Notes: generated by a model not told the origin, from the letters alone. Positions 1 to 9,863 are shown, counted from the stretch's first letter. The stretch: 64,000 nucleotides of DNA from Desulfovibrio gilichinskyi (GCF_900177375.1 NZ_FWZU01000001.1:372001-436000); one strand, 5' to 3'. A program made the numbers and translations.

Positions 1-1
1 T

Positions 2-1123
2 CTTGGAGTAGAGGTTAAATTCGGTTCTCCATCGTTTATAGATAATCATTCCGTATTGATGGATTGCAAAGCTGTTTCCGCCCGCTCATGGGTGATTGCT
101 ACTGGTTCGTCACCTTCAGTACCACCTATTCCAGGTTTGAAAGATGTCCCTTATCTAACTAATATGGATATTTTTTCATTACAGAATCTTCCTTCTTCTC
201 TTTTAATATTGGGAGGCGGACCCATTGCAATAGAGATGGCGCAAGCCTTTCAAAGGTTAGGATGCGAAGTTACTGTTATTCAGCGCGGTGATCATATTTT
301 GAGCAGGGAAGATCCTGATATGGCTCAATATGTGATGGATGGTATGATTCAGGATGGCGTAAAATTTATATTAGGTGCGAAGGTGGAACAGGTTCGCGAA
401 AGGGCCGGCGGGATCGAAGTAATTTTAGAAAGCGATCAGAAAGGGGCATCCAGTCGAAATATTGTTAGCGGGCAGAAGCTTCTTGTTGCGTTAGGGCGTA
501 AAGCAAATCTTACTACTCTGAATCTTGATAAGATCGGTATAATTCATAACTCTAATGGTATTGATGTTGATTCCAGAATGCGGACCTCGGTTAAAAATAT
601 TTATGCGGCCGGTGATGCTACCGGAAAGTACCGTTTTACACATGCCGCTGGTTACGAGGGCGGGATAATTGTTACCAACGCGGTGCTGCATCTGCCGCGT
701 AAAGCAAATTATAAATGGCTTCCGTGGTGTACTTATTCCGATCCTGAACTTGCGAGTGTTGGGCTTAACGAATCCAGAGCTAAGAGGCTTGGAATTAAAT
801 ACAGCACAGTTGTGGAAGACTTTTCAGGAAACGATAGAGCCTTGGCTGAGGGAGAAGGGCGCGGGCGGATCAAATTACTTCTTGATCACAAAGGTAAGCC
901 GCTTGGTGTTCAAATTGCCGCAGTACATGGAGGAGAACTGCTTGGAGAATGGGTGGCGGCAGTTAATGGCAGTGTCGGACTGGCAACGCTCGCCGGCGCA
1001 ATTCATCCATATCCGACACTGATAGAAATAAATAAGAAAGTTGCTGGTAAACTCCTAGGCGAAAAAATATTTTCCGACAGAGTCAGGAAAATTCTTAAGA
1101 TGTTTTTTTCATATAGGGGGTAA
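2..1123 (+). CDS. FAD-dependent pyridine nucleotide-disulfide oxidoreductase, 5'-truncated by window edge
   Basis: This is a flavoprotein of the mercuric reductase/dihydrolipoamide dehydrogenase family. The frame is open from base 2, so the true start and the N-terminal FAD-binding/redox-disulfide part lie outside the window. Visible are an ATGSSP turn, the NAD(P)-binding glycine motif GGGPIAIEMAQAF, the second FAD motif IYAAGDATG, and a C-terminal dimerisation domain ending in HPYPTLIEINKKVAGKLLG. The first 50 or so visible residues match the middle of the FAD domain. Because the CxxxxC redox motif would be upstream, it cannot be decided whether this is a disulfide reductase such as MerA or a related enzyme. 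It converges on the S9 peptidase gene with a 2-base gap. Confidence 0.85.
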   Translation, partial: LGVEVKFGSPSFIDNHSVLMDCKAVSARSWVIATGSSPSVPPIPGLKDVPYLTNMDIFSLQNLPSSLLILGGGPIAIEMAQAFQRLGCEVTVIQRGDHILSREDPDMAQYVMDGMIQDGVKFILGAKVEQVRERAGGIEVILESDQKGASSRNIVSGQKLLVALGRKANLTTLNLDKIGIIHNSNGIDVDSRMRTSVKNIYAAGDATGKYRFTHAAGYEGGIIVTNAVLHLPRKANYKWLPWCTYSDPELASVGLNESRAKRLGIKYSTVVEDFSGNDRALAEGEGRGRIKLLLDHKGKPLGVQIAAVHGGELLGEWVAAVNGSVGLATLAGAIHPYPTLIEINKKVAGKLLGEKIFSDRVRKILKMFFSYRG

Positions 1124-1125
1124 GT

Positions 1126-3066
1126 TTACTGCAATAAATGTTTATCCAGAAACTTTTCCATTGCTTCATAGAATTCAAATCTGTTTTCCTGATTCATAAA
1201 ACCGTGCCCTTCATTATCTTTTACCATGTATTCCACGGCAACTCCGCGCTTCTTAAGGGCATCAACTATCTGGTCTGATTCAGCTTTTTTTACGCGAGGA
1301 TCATTTGCGCCCTGTGCTACAAAAAGCGGCGCGGTTATTTGGTCAACATGGAAAACAGGAGAAACTTTTGTAAGCAGTTTTTTGTCGCGTATCGGATCAC
1401 CTACCATTGTATAGAAGCGGTCTCTTTCAGCTTCCCAGTATGGTGGCAGTGAGTTCAGTAAAGTAAAAAGATTGGACGGTCCGACATAATCAATGCCGCA
1501 CGAATACAAATCCGGAGTAAAAGTCAGTCCTGCAAGTGTTGCGTATCCTCCGTAAGATGCTCCGTATATGGCTATCTTTTTCGGGTCAGCAATGCCTTGA
1601 TTCACAGCCCATTTTACAGCGTCAGTTAAATCGTCCTGCATTGCAAGTCCCCATTGTTTGAATCCTTTTTCCCAGAATTCTTTTCCGTATCCTGTTGAAC
1701 CGCGATAATTAACTTGCAGAACTGCAATTCCTCTATTGTTTAAAAATTGTGTTTCAGGATTAAATCCCCAATAGTTTCTGGACCACGGACCCCCGTGCGG
1801 ATTAAGTACCAAAGGAAGATTCACAGGAGATATTCCGACAGGCAAACTGAGATATCCGTGAATTGTTAGTCCATCGCGCGCGGTAAATGTAATCGGTTTT
1901 GTTTCGGCCATTTGGGATTCATTAATCCACGGGCTGACATCTGCTACTTTCTCGAGCTTTTTATTGGGAACATCATATATATATCCCGCTCCAAGGCTTC
2001 GGTCAGAATATGTTCTGATGATCATTTTCGTTTCATCTTTACTTATTCCGGTAACCACTACCGAATATCCGGGTAGTTTGGATTCTAGATCGTTTTGAAT
2101 TTCTTCTCTCTGGTCATCAAAAAACACATAATGCGGTTTATCAGAGTAGTATCCTGCGCCTGTGATAATTTTGCGTTTTTTGGATCTGATAAGAGTTTCG
2201 GCGTCCACATCCGGGTGTTCGAAAACTAGTTGTTCAAGGTTGTCGCTTTCAGGATTGTAAAGATAAACTGCGGCCTTGTCGCGGCCGATATTTGTGGTGA
2301 CATAAATTTTATTATTATCGAAATCAAAAAAAAGTGGAGAAAAAGTTGTGCGGAAGTCTAGAGTCTTGAGCGGGGTAAATTTATCTTGAATATTTTTCCG
2401 GTAGAGAATTATGTTTTTACCGCTTTGGCTAGCTATGGCGATCCTTAGATTTCCTGCGTTATCTGTCATCCAGCCTGTAATATTCCCGGGGTTTTCAGCT
2501 ACAAGTTCAAGTTCTCCGGTAATGACGTTAAGTTTGAATACATCAAAAAAACGAGGGTCCCGTTTGTTCATGGTAATCAAAACATGTTCGTTATCATTTT
2601 CAAGATCGTCAATCAGATCTGTTCTGGTGTTTTCAAAAGGAGTTAAATCGACAGAACCGCTTCCATCCACAGGAGCTGAATAGGTGTGAAAATTTTCATC
2701 TCCTCCGAGGTCCTGACCATATATGATGTGTTCATTTCCAATCCAGTAATATCCGGATATATCGCGAGCAGTGCTCGCGGTTATGCGGGTTTCTTTGCCT
2801 GACGACAGGTCCTTGACGAAAATATTCATGCGCTCTTTCCATGGAGATTTCCACGCAACTTTACTTCCGTCCGGCGAAATGCTGAACGCACTGGCAGCAG
2901 GATTTTTAAAGAAATCTCGCAGTGGAATAAGTTCTGTTTTATCGACTCGTCCACCGCTGACTTCACCTTTAGAGCGGACTTCAACTTGTGTTTTAGCACA
3001 TGCTGCTAAAGATATAAGCAGGGTCGTGACAACAATGAAAGTGTATAATGATTTGTATTTGGTCAT
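1126..3066 (-). CDS. S9-family serine peptidase (prolyl oligopeptidase/acylaminoacyl peptidase type), lipoprotein
   Basis: This is a predicted exported peptidase of 646 residues. The N-terminus is a lipoprotein signal: a basic start, a hydrophobic run and the lipobox LAAC, placing the protein on the outer face of a membrane. The middle is a beta-propeller-like region (about residues 50-370). The C-terminal alpha/beta hydrolase carries the catalytic Ser in GASYGG (about residue 504), Asp in GANDPRV (about 589) and His in NEGHGF (about 621), so the triad is complete. I chose the ATG at 3066; a TTG at 3114 in the same frame would add 16 residues, overlap the upstream GGDEF gene and push the signal peptide inside the protein. 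The exact substrate is unknown; the family cuts short peptides. Confidence 0.87.
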   Translation of the reverse strand: MTKYKSLYTFIVVTTLLISLAACAKTQVEVRSKGEVSGGRVDKTELIPLRDFFKNPAASAFSISPDGSKVAWKSPWKERMNIFVKDLSSGKETRITASTARDISGYYWIGNEHIIYGQDLGGDENFHTYSAPVDGSGSVDLTPFENTRTDLIDDLENDNEHVLITMNKRDPRFFDVFKLNVITGELELVAENPGNITGWMTDNAGNLRIAIASQSGKNIILYRKNIQDKFTPLKTLDFRTTFSPLFFDFDNNKIYVTTNIGRDKAAVYLYNPESDNLEQLVFEHPDVDAETLIRSKKRKIITGAGYYSDKPHYVFFDDQREEIQNDLESKLPGYSVVVTGISKDETKMIIRTYSDRSLGAGYIYDVPNKKLEKVADVSPWINESQMAETKPITFTARDGLTIHGYLSLPVGISPVNLPLVLNPHGGPWSRNYWGFNPETQFLNNRGIAVLQVNYRGSTGYGKEFWEKGFKQWGLAMQDDLTDAVKWAVNQGIADPKKIAIYGASYGGYATLAGLTFTPDLYSCGIDYVGPSNLFTLLNSLPPYWEAERDRFYTMVGDPIRDKKLLTKVSPVFHVDQITAPLFVAQGANDPRVKKAESDQIVDALKKRGVAVEYMVKDNEGHGFMNQENRFEFYEAMEKFLDKHLLQ

Positions 3067-3085
3067 GAAAAAATATCTCGAAGGG

Positions 3086-4168
3086 TTAGTCCGCTGAATT
3101 TTTGTAAACAGCAACCTCTCCGGCTCCTTGTTTTTTAGACAAATTTAAAGCAGTTGCTACCTTTTTCATCAGTATTTCAGATGAATCACCTTTGACGCAT
3201 GTTGCAATTCCTGTATTTATTTTAAGCGGAATAGTGCTGGTTGTCTTATCATTTTTAACCAGTTGGTTAATTTTTGAAGCAAGGTTTTCAGCGTTTTCTA
3301 CCGTAGTGTGGGGCGCAAGTATTACAAATTTATCGCCGCCTACGCGGAAAAAACTGTCAGGTCTTCTTAAATTTTTGCGTACCATTCTCGAAAATCTGGC
3401 TAGAATTTTATCACCTGTTTGTTGCCCGAACTTTTGATTGATTCCTTTGAAGTCGTGAATATCCATTTTGATGAGTGTTAGTTCGGAACTGTATCTGGTT
3501 GCTGTTGCAATTTCTCTGTCAGCTTCCTCGTAGAATTTTTTTCTGCCCGGCAGATTGGTAAGCGTATCTCTTTCAGATAACTTCTTGATGATGTTTTTGG
3601 ATTCTTGATGTTCCAATTCCTGCCGTATTAATCTTTTTCTCATATAAGAATCAGCCATGAAATATTGAAGAATAATAAGAACGTAGACTAGAACTGTCAG
3701 GCAGTATTCAATCTTTATTTTATTGCGAAGAGATGAATTGAATGTTTTATCAATTGTAATCAGTGTGCTGCTTACAGTTTCATCTAAAGCGTTAACTATT
3801 TCAGAAATATCTTGTGTTGTATCAGTATCCTGCGACTCTGAGGTTTGCAGTAATTTTTCGGCTAAGCTGGTAAGGTTTGCATCATTGCCATTAATAACTT
3901 GGTAAAATGAATTGTCTTTTTTTATGTTTTTAAGTTTTGTAATAAGGTTTGATAAGCGTTGTGTTTCGTAAGAAGTTTGTTTTGAACTTTGTTTGCTTAC
4001 TATTCTAAGCGCGTCCGCACGGATGTCTTCCAAGCATTGATTAATGTCGCTTAAACGTTGCTTCTCGATTACAATAGTATGAAACATAAATACCGCAGAA
4101 ACCGCAAGTATAAAAAGAATGGGGAGAATTATGAGCCGGTGTAAACCTATATTGAGGTTGTTTTTCAT
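3086..4168 (-). CDS. Membrane protein with GGDEF domain (signature GGDKF)
   Basis: This 360-residue protein has two membrane segments (about 12-34 and 155-175) flanking a periplasmic, mostly helical sensor region of about 120 residues, then a cytoplasmic GGDEF domain (about 195-355). The domain keeps the DTLTNLPGRKKF start and the metal/nucleotide loop MDIHDFKGIN. It also keeps an inhibitory-site RxxD (Arg268, Asp271) five residues before the signature. The signature itself is GGDKF (277-281): the normally acidic fourth residue is lysine. In the family that residue coordinates metal and is needed for cyclic di-GMP synthesis, so loss of cyclase activity with retained c-di-GMP binding is likely (inference). 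The peptidase lipoprotein gene follows 19 bases downstream and may be co-transcribed. Confidence 0.88.
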   Translation of the reverse strand: MKNNLNIGLHRLIILPILFILAVSAVFMFHTIVIEKQRLSDINQCLEDIRADALRIVSKQSSKQTSYETQRLSNLITKLKNIKKDNSFYQVINGNDANLTSLAEKLLQTSESQDTDTTQDISEIVNALDETVSSTLITIDKTFNSSLRNKIKIEYCLTVLVYVLIILQYFMADSYMRKRLIRQELEHQESKNIIKKLSERDTLTNLPGRKKFYEEADREIATATRYSSELTLIKMDIHDFKGINQKFGQQTGDKILARFSRMVRKNLRRPDSFFRVGGDKFVILAPHTTVENAENLASKINQLVKNDKTTSTIPLKINTGIATCVKGDSSEILMKKVATALNLSKKQGAGEVAVYKNSAD

Positions 4169-4465
4169 TTTTTAGTATTACCTTGTTGTAGCTTTTCAGG
4201 ATGATCTATTTAACAGTCATCGTCTCTTTTAACCTTGCATCGGTATTATGTAAAATTAAAATGATTTTTTTTGGCCCGATAGCAGTTTTTAAATTATAGT
4301 AGATTAGTTGCAGGATTTATATAATAAATTAAAACGTATTTTTTTATGTTGCCCTGAGTCATTCCATGAGCTAGGAAAGCCGCGAGGCAGATGTAAAAGC
4401 TATTGAGCCTACTGAAAGGTATTAATTCAAGTATTTATTTATCGTAAATTAAAGGGTGAACTGCC
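4169..4465. other. AT-rich divergent intergenic region
   Basis: About 300 bases lie between the divergently transcribed GGDEF gene and gpt. The stretch is rich in A/T and must hold both promoters, but I see no clear -35/-10 pair, no known riboswitch core and no strong hairpin. Confidence 0.5.
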
Positions 4466-4951
4466 ATGGCAGACAATTATAAAAAAACATTTCTGATTTC
4501 ATGGGACAAGTTGCAAAGAGATTCCAGAGAATTGTCGAGACGGCTCCTTAAGCTTGGACCATTCAAAGGTATTTTAGCTATTACTCGTGGCGGACTTGTT
4601 CCGGCTGCAATTTTAGCCCGCGAAATGGATATAAGACATATCGACACGATCTGTATTTCCACTTATGATTGGAAAATTCAGGAAAAGAAAACCACTATTC
4701 TTAAAAGTTTTGAAGGGGACGGCGAAGGCTGGCTTCTGGTCGATGACCTTGTCGATACCGGAAAGACGGCTAAAATTGTTCGGGAAATGGTGCCTAAAGC
4801 TCATTTTGCCACTCTTTATGCAAAACCTGAAGGACGCTCTCTTGTTGATACATTCATAACTGAAGTCAGTCAGGATACATGGATCTTGTTTCCCTGGGAT
4901 AGTGAAACTCAGTTTGTTCCGCCTATTGTTAAGAGTGAAAAGGGCGAATAA
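4466..4951 (+). CDS. gpt: Xanthine(-guanine) phosphoribosyltransferase
   Basis: The enzyme transfers the phosphoribosyl group of PRPP to xanthine and guanine for purine salvage in the cytoplasm. The 161-residue protein follows E. coli Gpt over nearly its whole length. It shares the N-terminal SWDKLQRDSRELSRRL, the ITRGGLVPAAILARE loop and the PRPP-binding motif LLVDDLVDTGKT. It also shares KAHFATLYAKP and the C-terminal QDTWILFPWD, which positions the purine. The start ATG at 4466 follows AAAGGGTGA. The purine/nucleoside importer operon lies 255 bases downstream on the same strand, which fits a salvage theme, although the gap suggests separate transcription. Confidence 0.93.
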   Translation: MADNYKKTFLISWDKLQRDSRELSRRLLKLGPFKGILAITRGGLVPAAILAREMDIRHIDTICISTYDWKIQEKKTTILKSFEGDGEGWLLVDDLVDTGKTAKIVREMVPKAHFATLYAKPEGRSLVDTFITEVSQDTWILFPWDSETQFVPPIVKSEKGE

Positions 4952-5206
4952 TTTTATTAAGATTTGTTTTTAATAAGTCTTAATTATATTTAAAGGTCGT
5001 AACAAGCCTATTAAATAATACTTATCAGCTTCCGGGCATGAAATGCTTAGAAGTCGTTATGTATTTCTTTTTTGTTTGTTTTGGCTTTTTGTTTTTATTG
5101 TGTGTCACTATGGTGCATAAATGTTTTTTTGTTGTTGGAGGGATGGAGCCGTTAAAAACTGGCTTTCAGGATCAAAAATGGTATTGTCTTTTTTAAGGAG
5201 TAGAGA

Positions 5207-6280
5207 ATGCGTAAATTAATGATCATGGTCATTGTTGCAGCAATGTCTGTAATGATGGCAACTGTTGCTTTTGCTGATGCCAAGAAAAAAGTTAAAGTCG
5301 GTTTTGTTTACATTTCACCTGTTGCTGATGCTGGCTATTCATACGCTCAGGATCAGGGACGTCTTGCTATTGATAAACTTCCTTATGTTGAAACATCCTT
5401 TGTTGAGTCCGTACCTGAAGGAACAGACTCTGAACGTGTAGTTCTTAACTTTGCCCGTAAAGGTTATGATGTTATTTTCGGAACAAGTTTCGGTTACATG
5501 GACCCTATGGTCAAAGTTTCCAAAAAGTTCCCTAAAGTAGCATTTATGCATTGTTCAGGATTCAAGACTACTCCGAATATGAGTAACTACTTCGGCCGCA
5601 TGTATCAGGCTCGTTATCTGACAGGTATTGTTGCCGCTATGATGACCAAAAGCAACATCATCGGTTACGTTGCAGCTTTCCCGATTCCAGAAGTTATCCG
5701 CGGAATTAACGCATTCACTCTCGGTGCGCGGTCTGTGAATCCTGAAGCTACTGTTCGTGTCGTCTGGACTAAAACATGGTATGATCCTGCTCTTGAAAAA
5801 GATGCGGCTATCAGTCTTCTTGATATGGGAGCTGATATTATTACTCAGCATCAGGATTCCCCCGGACCTCAGGAAGCTGCACAGGAACGCGGAAAATACT
5901 CCATCGGTTACAACTCCGATATGAGTAAGCTTGCTCCTAAATCTCACCTTACTGCCGCAATCTGGAACTGGACACCACTCTTCACACAGGTTGTTGAACA
6001 GGTCCGTGACGGAAAGTGGAAAGGTGGTGAATCGATGTGGTGGGGCATGGATAAAGGCGTAGTAGACATCGCTCCTTTTTCTTCTCTTGTTCCGAAAAAT
6101 GTTCAGGACAAAGTTAACGCTGTTAAAGCTGAGATTGTTGCCGATAAACTAATTGTTTTTGCAGGTCCTATTAAAGATCAGTCCGGTAAAGTGGTTGTTC
6201 CTGCAGGCCAGACCATTGACGATTCTAAGCTTCTCGGCATGACCTGGTTTGTCGAAGGCGTAGTCGGAAACACAGAGTAA
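5207..6280 (+). CDS. BMP-family ABC transporter substrate-binding protein
   Basis: This is the periplasmic binding protein of a PnrA/BMP-type importer (357 residues). It has a clear signal peptide ending near FADA (about residue 25) and no lipobox, then a two-lobed BMP fold starting KVKVGFVYISPVADAGYSYAQDQG and including the family segments FARKGYDVIFG and MGADIITQHQD. Family members bind purine nucleosides or related ligands; the exact ligand cannot be read here. The start is preceded by AAGGAG at good spacing. It is the first gene of an operon with two permeases and one double ATPase (6289-9863); the order binding protein-permease-permease-ATPase differs from the common binding protein-ATPase-permease-permease order. 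Confidence 0.9.
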   Translation: MRKLMIMVIVAAMSVMMATVAFADAKKKVKVGFVYISPVADAGYSYAQDQGRLAIDKLPYVETSFVESVPEGTDSERVVLNFARKGYDVIFGTSFGYMDPMVKVSKKFPKVAFMHCSGFKTTPNMSNYFGRMYQARYLTGIVAAMMTKSNIIGYVAAFPIPEVIRGINAFTLGARSVNPEATVRVVWTKTWYDPALEKDAAISLLDMGADIITQHQDSPGPQEAAQERGKYSIGYNSDMSKLAPKSHLTAAIWNWTPLFTQVVEQVRDGKWKGGESMWWGMDKGVVDIAPFSSLVPKNVQDKVNAVKAEIVADKLIVFAGPIKDQSGKVVVPAGQTIDDSKLLGMTWFVEGVVGNTE

Positions 6281-6288
6281 TATAATTT

Positions 6289-7347
6289 ATGTTGGGTTAT
6301 CGGTTACAAAAGCGCGATGAACCCTGGAACTGGGGCGCCCCGTTTATTGTCGTGGGCGCTCTGGTTCTTTCTCTCGGGGTAAGTGCACTCCTGCTGGAAT
6401 TGCAGGGTAAATCAGCTGTGGAAGGACTTCTAGTGCTCTGGCAGGGGTCTTTTGGTGCGTCTTGGGCTTTGGAAGATGCCCTTTTAAAATCTATTCCGAT
6501 TTTTCTTTGCGCACTTGGCGTTGCCACTGCGTTCAGAATGCAGGTCTGGAATATCGGAGCAGAAGGTCAATTCGCTTTGGGGGCCATCGGTGCAACATGG
6601 GCGGCCCTGACTTTTCCTGATCTCCCCGGTTACCTGCTCATGCCTTTAATGTTCATCATGGCTGCCGTTTGCGGTGGCTTATGGGCCTTTATCCCAGCGA
6701 TTTTGCGCCTCAGATTAAAGGTTAATGAAATTATTTCAACACTGATGCTTAACTATATCGCCATACTTCTTTTGGAATATCTTGTCTTCGGAGTATGGAA
6801 AGATCCTAAAAGTTTCGGTTTTCCTATTACCCCTGAATTTACTTCAAACGCTGTTATCGGACAGATCGGAGACACCCGCCTGCATTGGGGATTCGTCGTG
6901 TGTGTTGTTTCCGGTATCGGTATGTGGGCTTTCATGCGTTTTACCCGCTTAGGCTTTGAAATAAAGATCGCAGGGGAAGGTGAGCGTGTTTCAATGTATT
7001 CACGTCTTCCGTACGGTAAACTTACCATTCTTGCTATGGCTGTTTCCGGCGGACTTGCCGGATGGGCCGGATGTATTGAAACCTCCGCTGTAGTCAACAG
7101 GCTTCAGCCAAGTATCATGGTCGGGTACGGTTATACTGCAATTGTTGTTGCGTGGCTTGCCAGACTGGAGCCTCTCTATATTGCTGTTTCTGCATATCTT
7201 CTTGCTGCGCTAAGAGTCGGAGTAGAAAATTTGCAGCTTGAACTTCAGGTTCCTGCCGCGTTCGGTTCGATTATGGAAGGACTCATTCTCATGTCTGTGC
7301 TCGCAGGGCAAATGCTGGTTACATATAAGATAACACGCAAGAAATAG
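6289..7347 (+). CDS. ABC transporter permease (BPD_transp_2, nucleoside/BMP type)
   Basis: This 352-residue inner-membrane protein has about nine to ten hydrophobic segments. The family core NIGAEGQFALGAIGATWAAL (start of the conserved permease region) and the cytoplasmic loop GEGERVSMYSRLPYGKL, near the usual ATPase-contact region, are visible. It begins 8 bases after the binding-protein stop, with no strong ribosome site, so translational coupling is likely. It is the larger of the two permeases, as in other BMP systems where the first permease has extra N-terminal segments. Confidence 0.9.
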   Translation: MLGYRLQKRDEPWNWGAPFIVVGALVLSLGVSALLLELQGKSAVEGLLVLWQGSFGASWALEDALLKSIPIFLCALGVATAFRMQVWNIGAEGQFALGAIGATWAALTFPDLPGYLLMPLMFIMAAVCGGLWAFIPAILRLRLKVNEIISTLMLNYIAILLLEYLVFGVWKDPKSFGFPITPEFTSNAVIGQIGDTRLHWGFVVCVVSGIGMWAFMRFTRLGFEIKIAGEGERVSMYSRLPYGKLTILAMAVSGGLAGWAGCIETSAVVNRLQPSIMVGYGYTAIVVAWLARLEPLYIAVSAYLLAALRVGVENLQLELQVPAAFGSIMEGLILMSVLAGQMLVTYKITRKK

Positions 7348-7392
7348 ATGGCTGAGCATTAACTCAGTTTGAAATCTAATCAGGTGATATAA

Positions 7393-8313
7393 ATGCTGGA
7401 AAGTTTTATTGTTCCGCTGCTGGCTGCGACTGTTCAGTCCGGTACTCCTATTTTGTACGCAACTCTGGGTGAGATTCTTACCGAGAAAGGCGGCGTGCTT
7501 AATCTCGGGGTTGAAGGGATGATGAGTATGGCTGCGTTTGTTGCATTTGTTGCCAGCTATGCAACCGGAAATCCGTGGATTGGATTTATATGCGGCGGGC
7601 TTGCCGGAACCATAATGGCTATGCTGCATGGTTTTGTTTGTATCACCTGTCTTGGTAATCAAGTTGTATCCGGTCTTGCTTTAACCATACTCGGCACAGG
7701 ACTATGCCATTTTCTCGGAACACCTTATATAGGGATGTCCGGAGCAGGGTTCGATAAATTTACTATTCCGCTTCTTTCTTCGATTCCGTATATCGGTGAT
7801 ATATTTTTTAAGCAGGATGCTCTGGTATATGTCTCTTATTTAATTCCATTTTTATTTATGTTTTTCATTAATAGAACAAGTCTTGGACTGGCTATAACCG
7901 CTGTCGGAGAAAACCCTGCTGCGGCGGCTGCGGCCGGACTTAAGGCCCTGAAACTGCGCTGGACCGCACTTCTCGGCGGTGGCTTCTTAATAGGTCTAGG
8001 CGGGGCGTATCTTTCACTCGCATACACGCATCTCTGGGCCAACGGTCTTTCCGGTGGTCGCGGCTGGATTGCTGTTGCATTGGTTATTTTTGCATTCTGG
8101 AGACCCGGCAGAGCCGTTTTCGGAGCATATCTTTTCGGCGGCGTTATGGCTTTTCAGCTTAGACTCCAAGCCGTCGGTACAAATATTCCTTCTTCCCTCC
8201 TGTTGATGCTTCCGTACGCGCTGACCATTTTAGTGTTGATTTTTTCCGCTCTCCGAGGACACGGAGGGAATGCTCCGGCCCATCTCGGAGTCAATATTGA
8301 ACCTGAAGGATAG
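7393..8313 (+). CDS. ABC transporter permease (BPD_transp_2), second subunit
   Basis: This 306-residue polytopic membrane protein starts with LAATVQSGTPILYATLGEIL, typical of the second permease of nucleoside/BMP importers. The motif NLGVEGMMSMAAFVAF corresponds to the NIGAEGQ motif of its partner, and VGENPAAAAAAGLKALKLR is the ATPase-contact loop. The ribosome site CAGGTGA precedes the ATG. It should form a heterodimeric channel with the product of 6289-7347. Confidence 0.9.
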   Translation: MLESFIVPLLAATVQSGTPILYATLGEILTEKGGVLNLGVEGMMSMAAFVAFVASYATGNPWIGFICGGLAGTIMAMLHGFVCITCLGNQVVSGLALTILGTGLCHFLGTPYIGMSGAGFDKFTIPLLSSIPYIGDIFFKQDALVYVSYLIPFLFMFFINRTSLGLAITAVGENPAAAAAAGLKALKLRWTALLGGGFLIGLGGAYLSLAYTHLWANGLSGGRGWIAVALVIFAFWRPGRAVFGAYLFGGVMAFQLRLQAVGTNIPSSLLLMLPYALTILVLIFSALRGHGGNAPAHLGVNIEPEG

Positions 8314-8324
8314 GTATAATCGAC

Positions 8325-9863
8325 ATGAACGGACAAGATTTAACCCGTCCTGAATCGCAGAAAGCAACAGGTTTTGCCGGAGCTCCTCCGTTAATCTCTT
8401 TGAAAGGGATAACTAAGCGATTCGGCAAAGTTGTAGCAAATAATAATATTTCTCTTGATCTGTATCCGGGTCGTATCAAGGCTTTGCTTGGTGAAAACGG
8501 AGCCGGAAAAAGTACTTTGATGAGCATGCTTGCCGGACGCTTTAAGCCTGACGAAGGGTATATTGAAGTGGACGGCGTACGAGCTGATTTTAACTCATCC
8601 AAAGATGCGATTAAAGCCGGAATAGGTATGGTTTATCAGCATTTTATGCTGGTAGAGACCATGACTGTTGCGGAAAATGTTCTGCTTGGTCAGGAAGGTT
8701 CTTTTTTTATTAATCGCCGTGAAATGAATGAGAGGGTTCGTAAACTGGCTTCAGATTATGAACTTGAAATTGATCCTGCTGCACGGATTTCTGATCTTTC
8801 TATGGGGGAGAAGCAGCGTGTTGAAATTTTAAAGCTGCTTTATCGTGAAAGTCGCGTTCTTATTTTTGATGAACCGACTGCGGTACTTACTCCTCGTGAA
8901 GCATTTCGTCTTTTTGAAGCCTTATGGGCTATGACCAGACTTGGTAAGTCCGTTGTCTTTATCAGTCACAAGCTTGAAGAAGTTCTGGCAATTGCTGATG
9001 AAGTAGCTATTTTACGCCGCGGTAAAATAGACGCGGAAGTTCCCAGAGATAAAATTTTATCTAAAGCTGATCTTGCCTGCCGGATGGTAGGTAAAGAAGT
9101 TTTGCTTGAAGTCGACAAAGAAGAAGTAGAGATCGGTGAAAGGGTTCTTGAAGTTAAGAACATGACCGGTATGGGACTTCGGGGCATTAATCTTGATGTA
9201 CATAAGGGTGAGATTGTCGCTATCGTAGGTGTTGCGGGTAACGGCCAGCAGGAGCTTGTAGAAGGGGTCAGCGGACTTCGCAAGCCTCCAGAAGATACAA
9301 TTTTTATAATGAATAAGCCGTGGCGTAAATTTTTTGCTGAAATGACTTGGAATCATTCCATGTCTTATATTCCTGAAGACAGGCTTGACCTGGCAACAGC
9401 CAGAAATCTTGATCTGGTTGATAATTTACTTCTTACAACTCGTCAGGGGTTCACTACAGGTTCTATTCTTAAGCGCGATAAAGCAGCCTCAATCGCAGCT
9501 GAACTGGTAAAAGAATATGATGTGCGGCCCGGAAGACTTCAGGCTCTGGCTTGGCAGCTTTCCGGCGGTAATTTGCAAAAAATGGTCTTGGCCCGTGAGC
9601 TTTACAGGCAGCCTCATCTTATTGTCGCAGAACAGCCTACTCAGGGGCTTGATATTTCTGCTACCGAGGAAGTTTGGAATAAACTTTTGGAAGCGCGTAA
9701 GATGGCTGGAATACTGCTTGTAACAGGAGATCTCGGCGAAGCTGTTCAGTTGGCGGATCGTATCGTCGTAATGTATTGCGGGCAGATTATGGATGAATTT
9801 CATGTATCTGATACGGATAAGCTTGATAACATCGGCTTGTTGATGGCGGGTGTCAGAGAATAA
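8325..9863 (+). CDS. ABC transporter ATP-binding protein with two nucleotide-binding domains
   Basis: This 512-residue protein has tandem ABC ATPase domains of the sugar/nucleoside importer class. Domain 1 has Walker A GENGAGKST, the signature LSMGEKQRVEI and Walker B VLIFDEPT. Domain 2 has the degenerate Walker A GVAGNGQQEL, the signature LSGGNLQKMVLARE and Walker B LIVAEQPTQGLD. The degenerate second P-loop is usual for this class, in which the two domains are not equivalent. It is the last gene of the importer operon and is followed by a strong terminator at 9886. Confidence 0.92.
   Translation: MNGQDLTRPESQKATGFAGAPPLISLKGITKRFGKVVANNNISLDLYPGRIKALLGENGAGKSTLMSMLAGRFKPDEGYIEVDGVRADFNSSKDAIKAGIGMVYQHFMLVETMTVAENVLLGQEGSFFINRREMNERVRKLASDYELEIDPAARISDLSMGEKQRVEILKLLYRESRVLIFDEPTAVLTPREAFRLFEALWAMTRLGKSVVFISHKLEEVLAIADEVAILRRGKIDAEVPRDKILSKADLACRMVGKEVLLEVDKEEVEIGERVLEVKNMTGMGLRGINLDVHKGEIVAIVGVAGNGQQELVEGVSGLRKPPEDTIFIMNKPWRKFFAEMTWNHSMSYIPEDRLDLATARNLDLVDNLLLTTRQGFTTGSILKRDKAASIAAELVKEYDVRPGRLQALAWQLSGGNLQKMVLARELYRQPHLIVAEQPTQGLDISATEEVWNKLLEARKMAGILLVTGDLGEAVQLADRIVVMYCGQIMDEFHVSDTDKLDNIGLLMAGVRE

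Noticed and set aside
4265-4290. TTGGCCCGATAGCA as a possible sigma-54 promoter upstream of gpt
   Set aside because: GG and GC are only 7 bases apart rather than 10.
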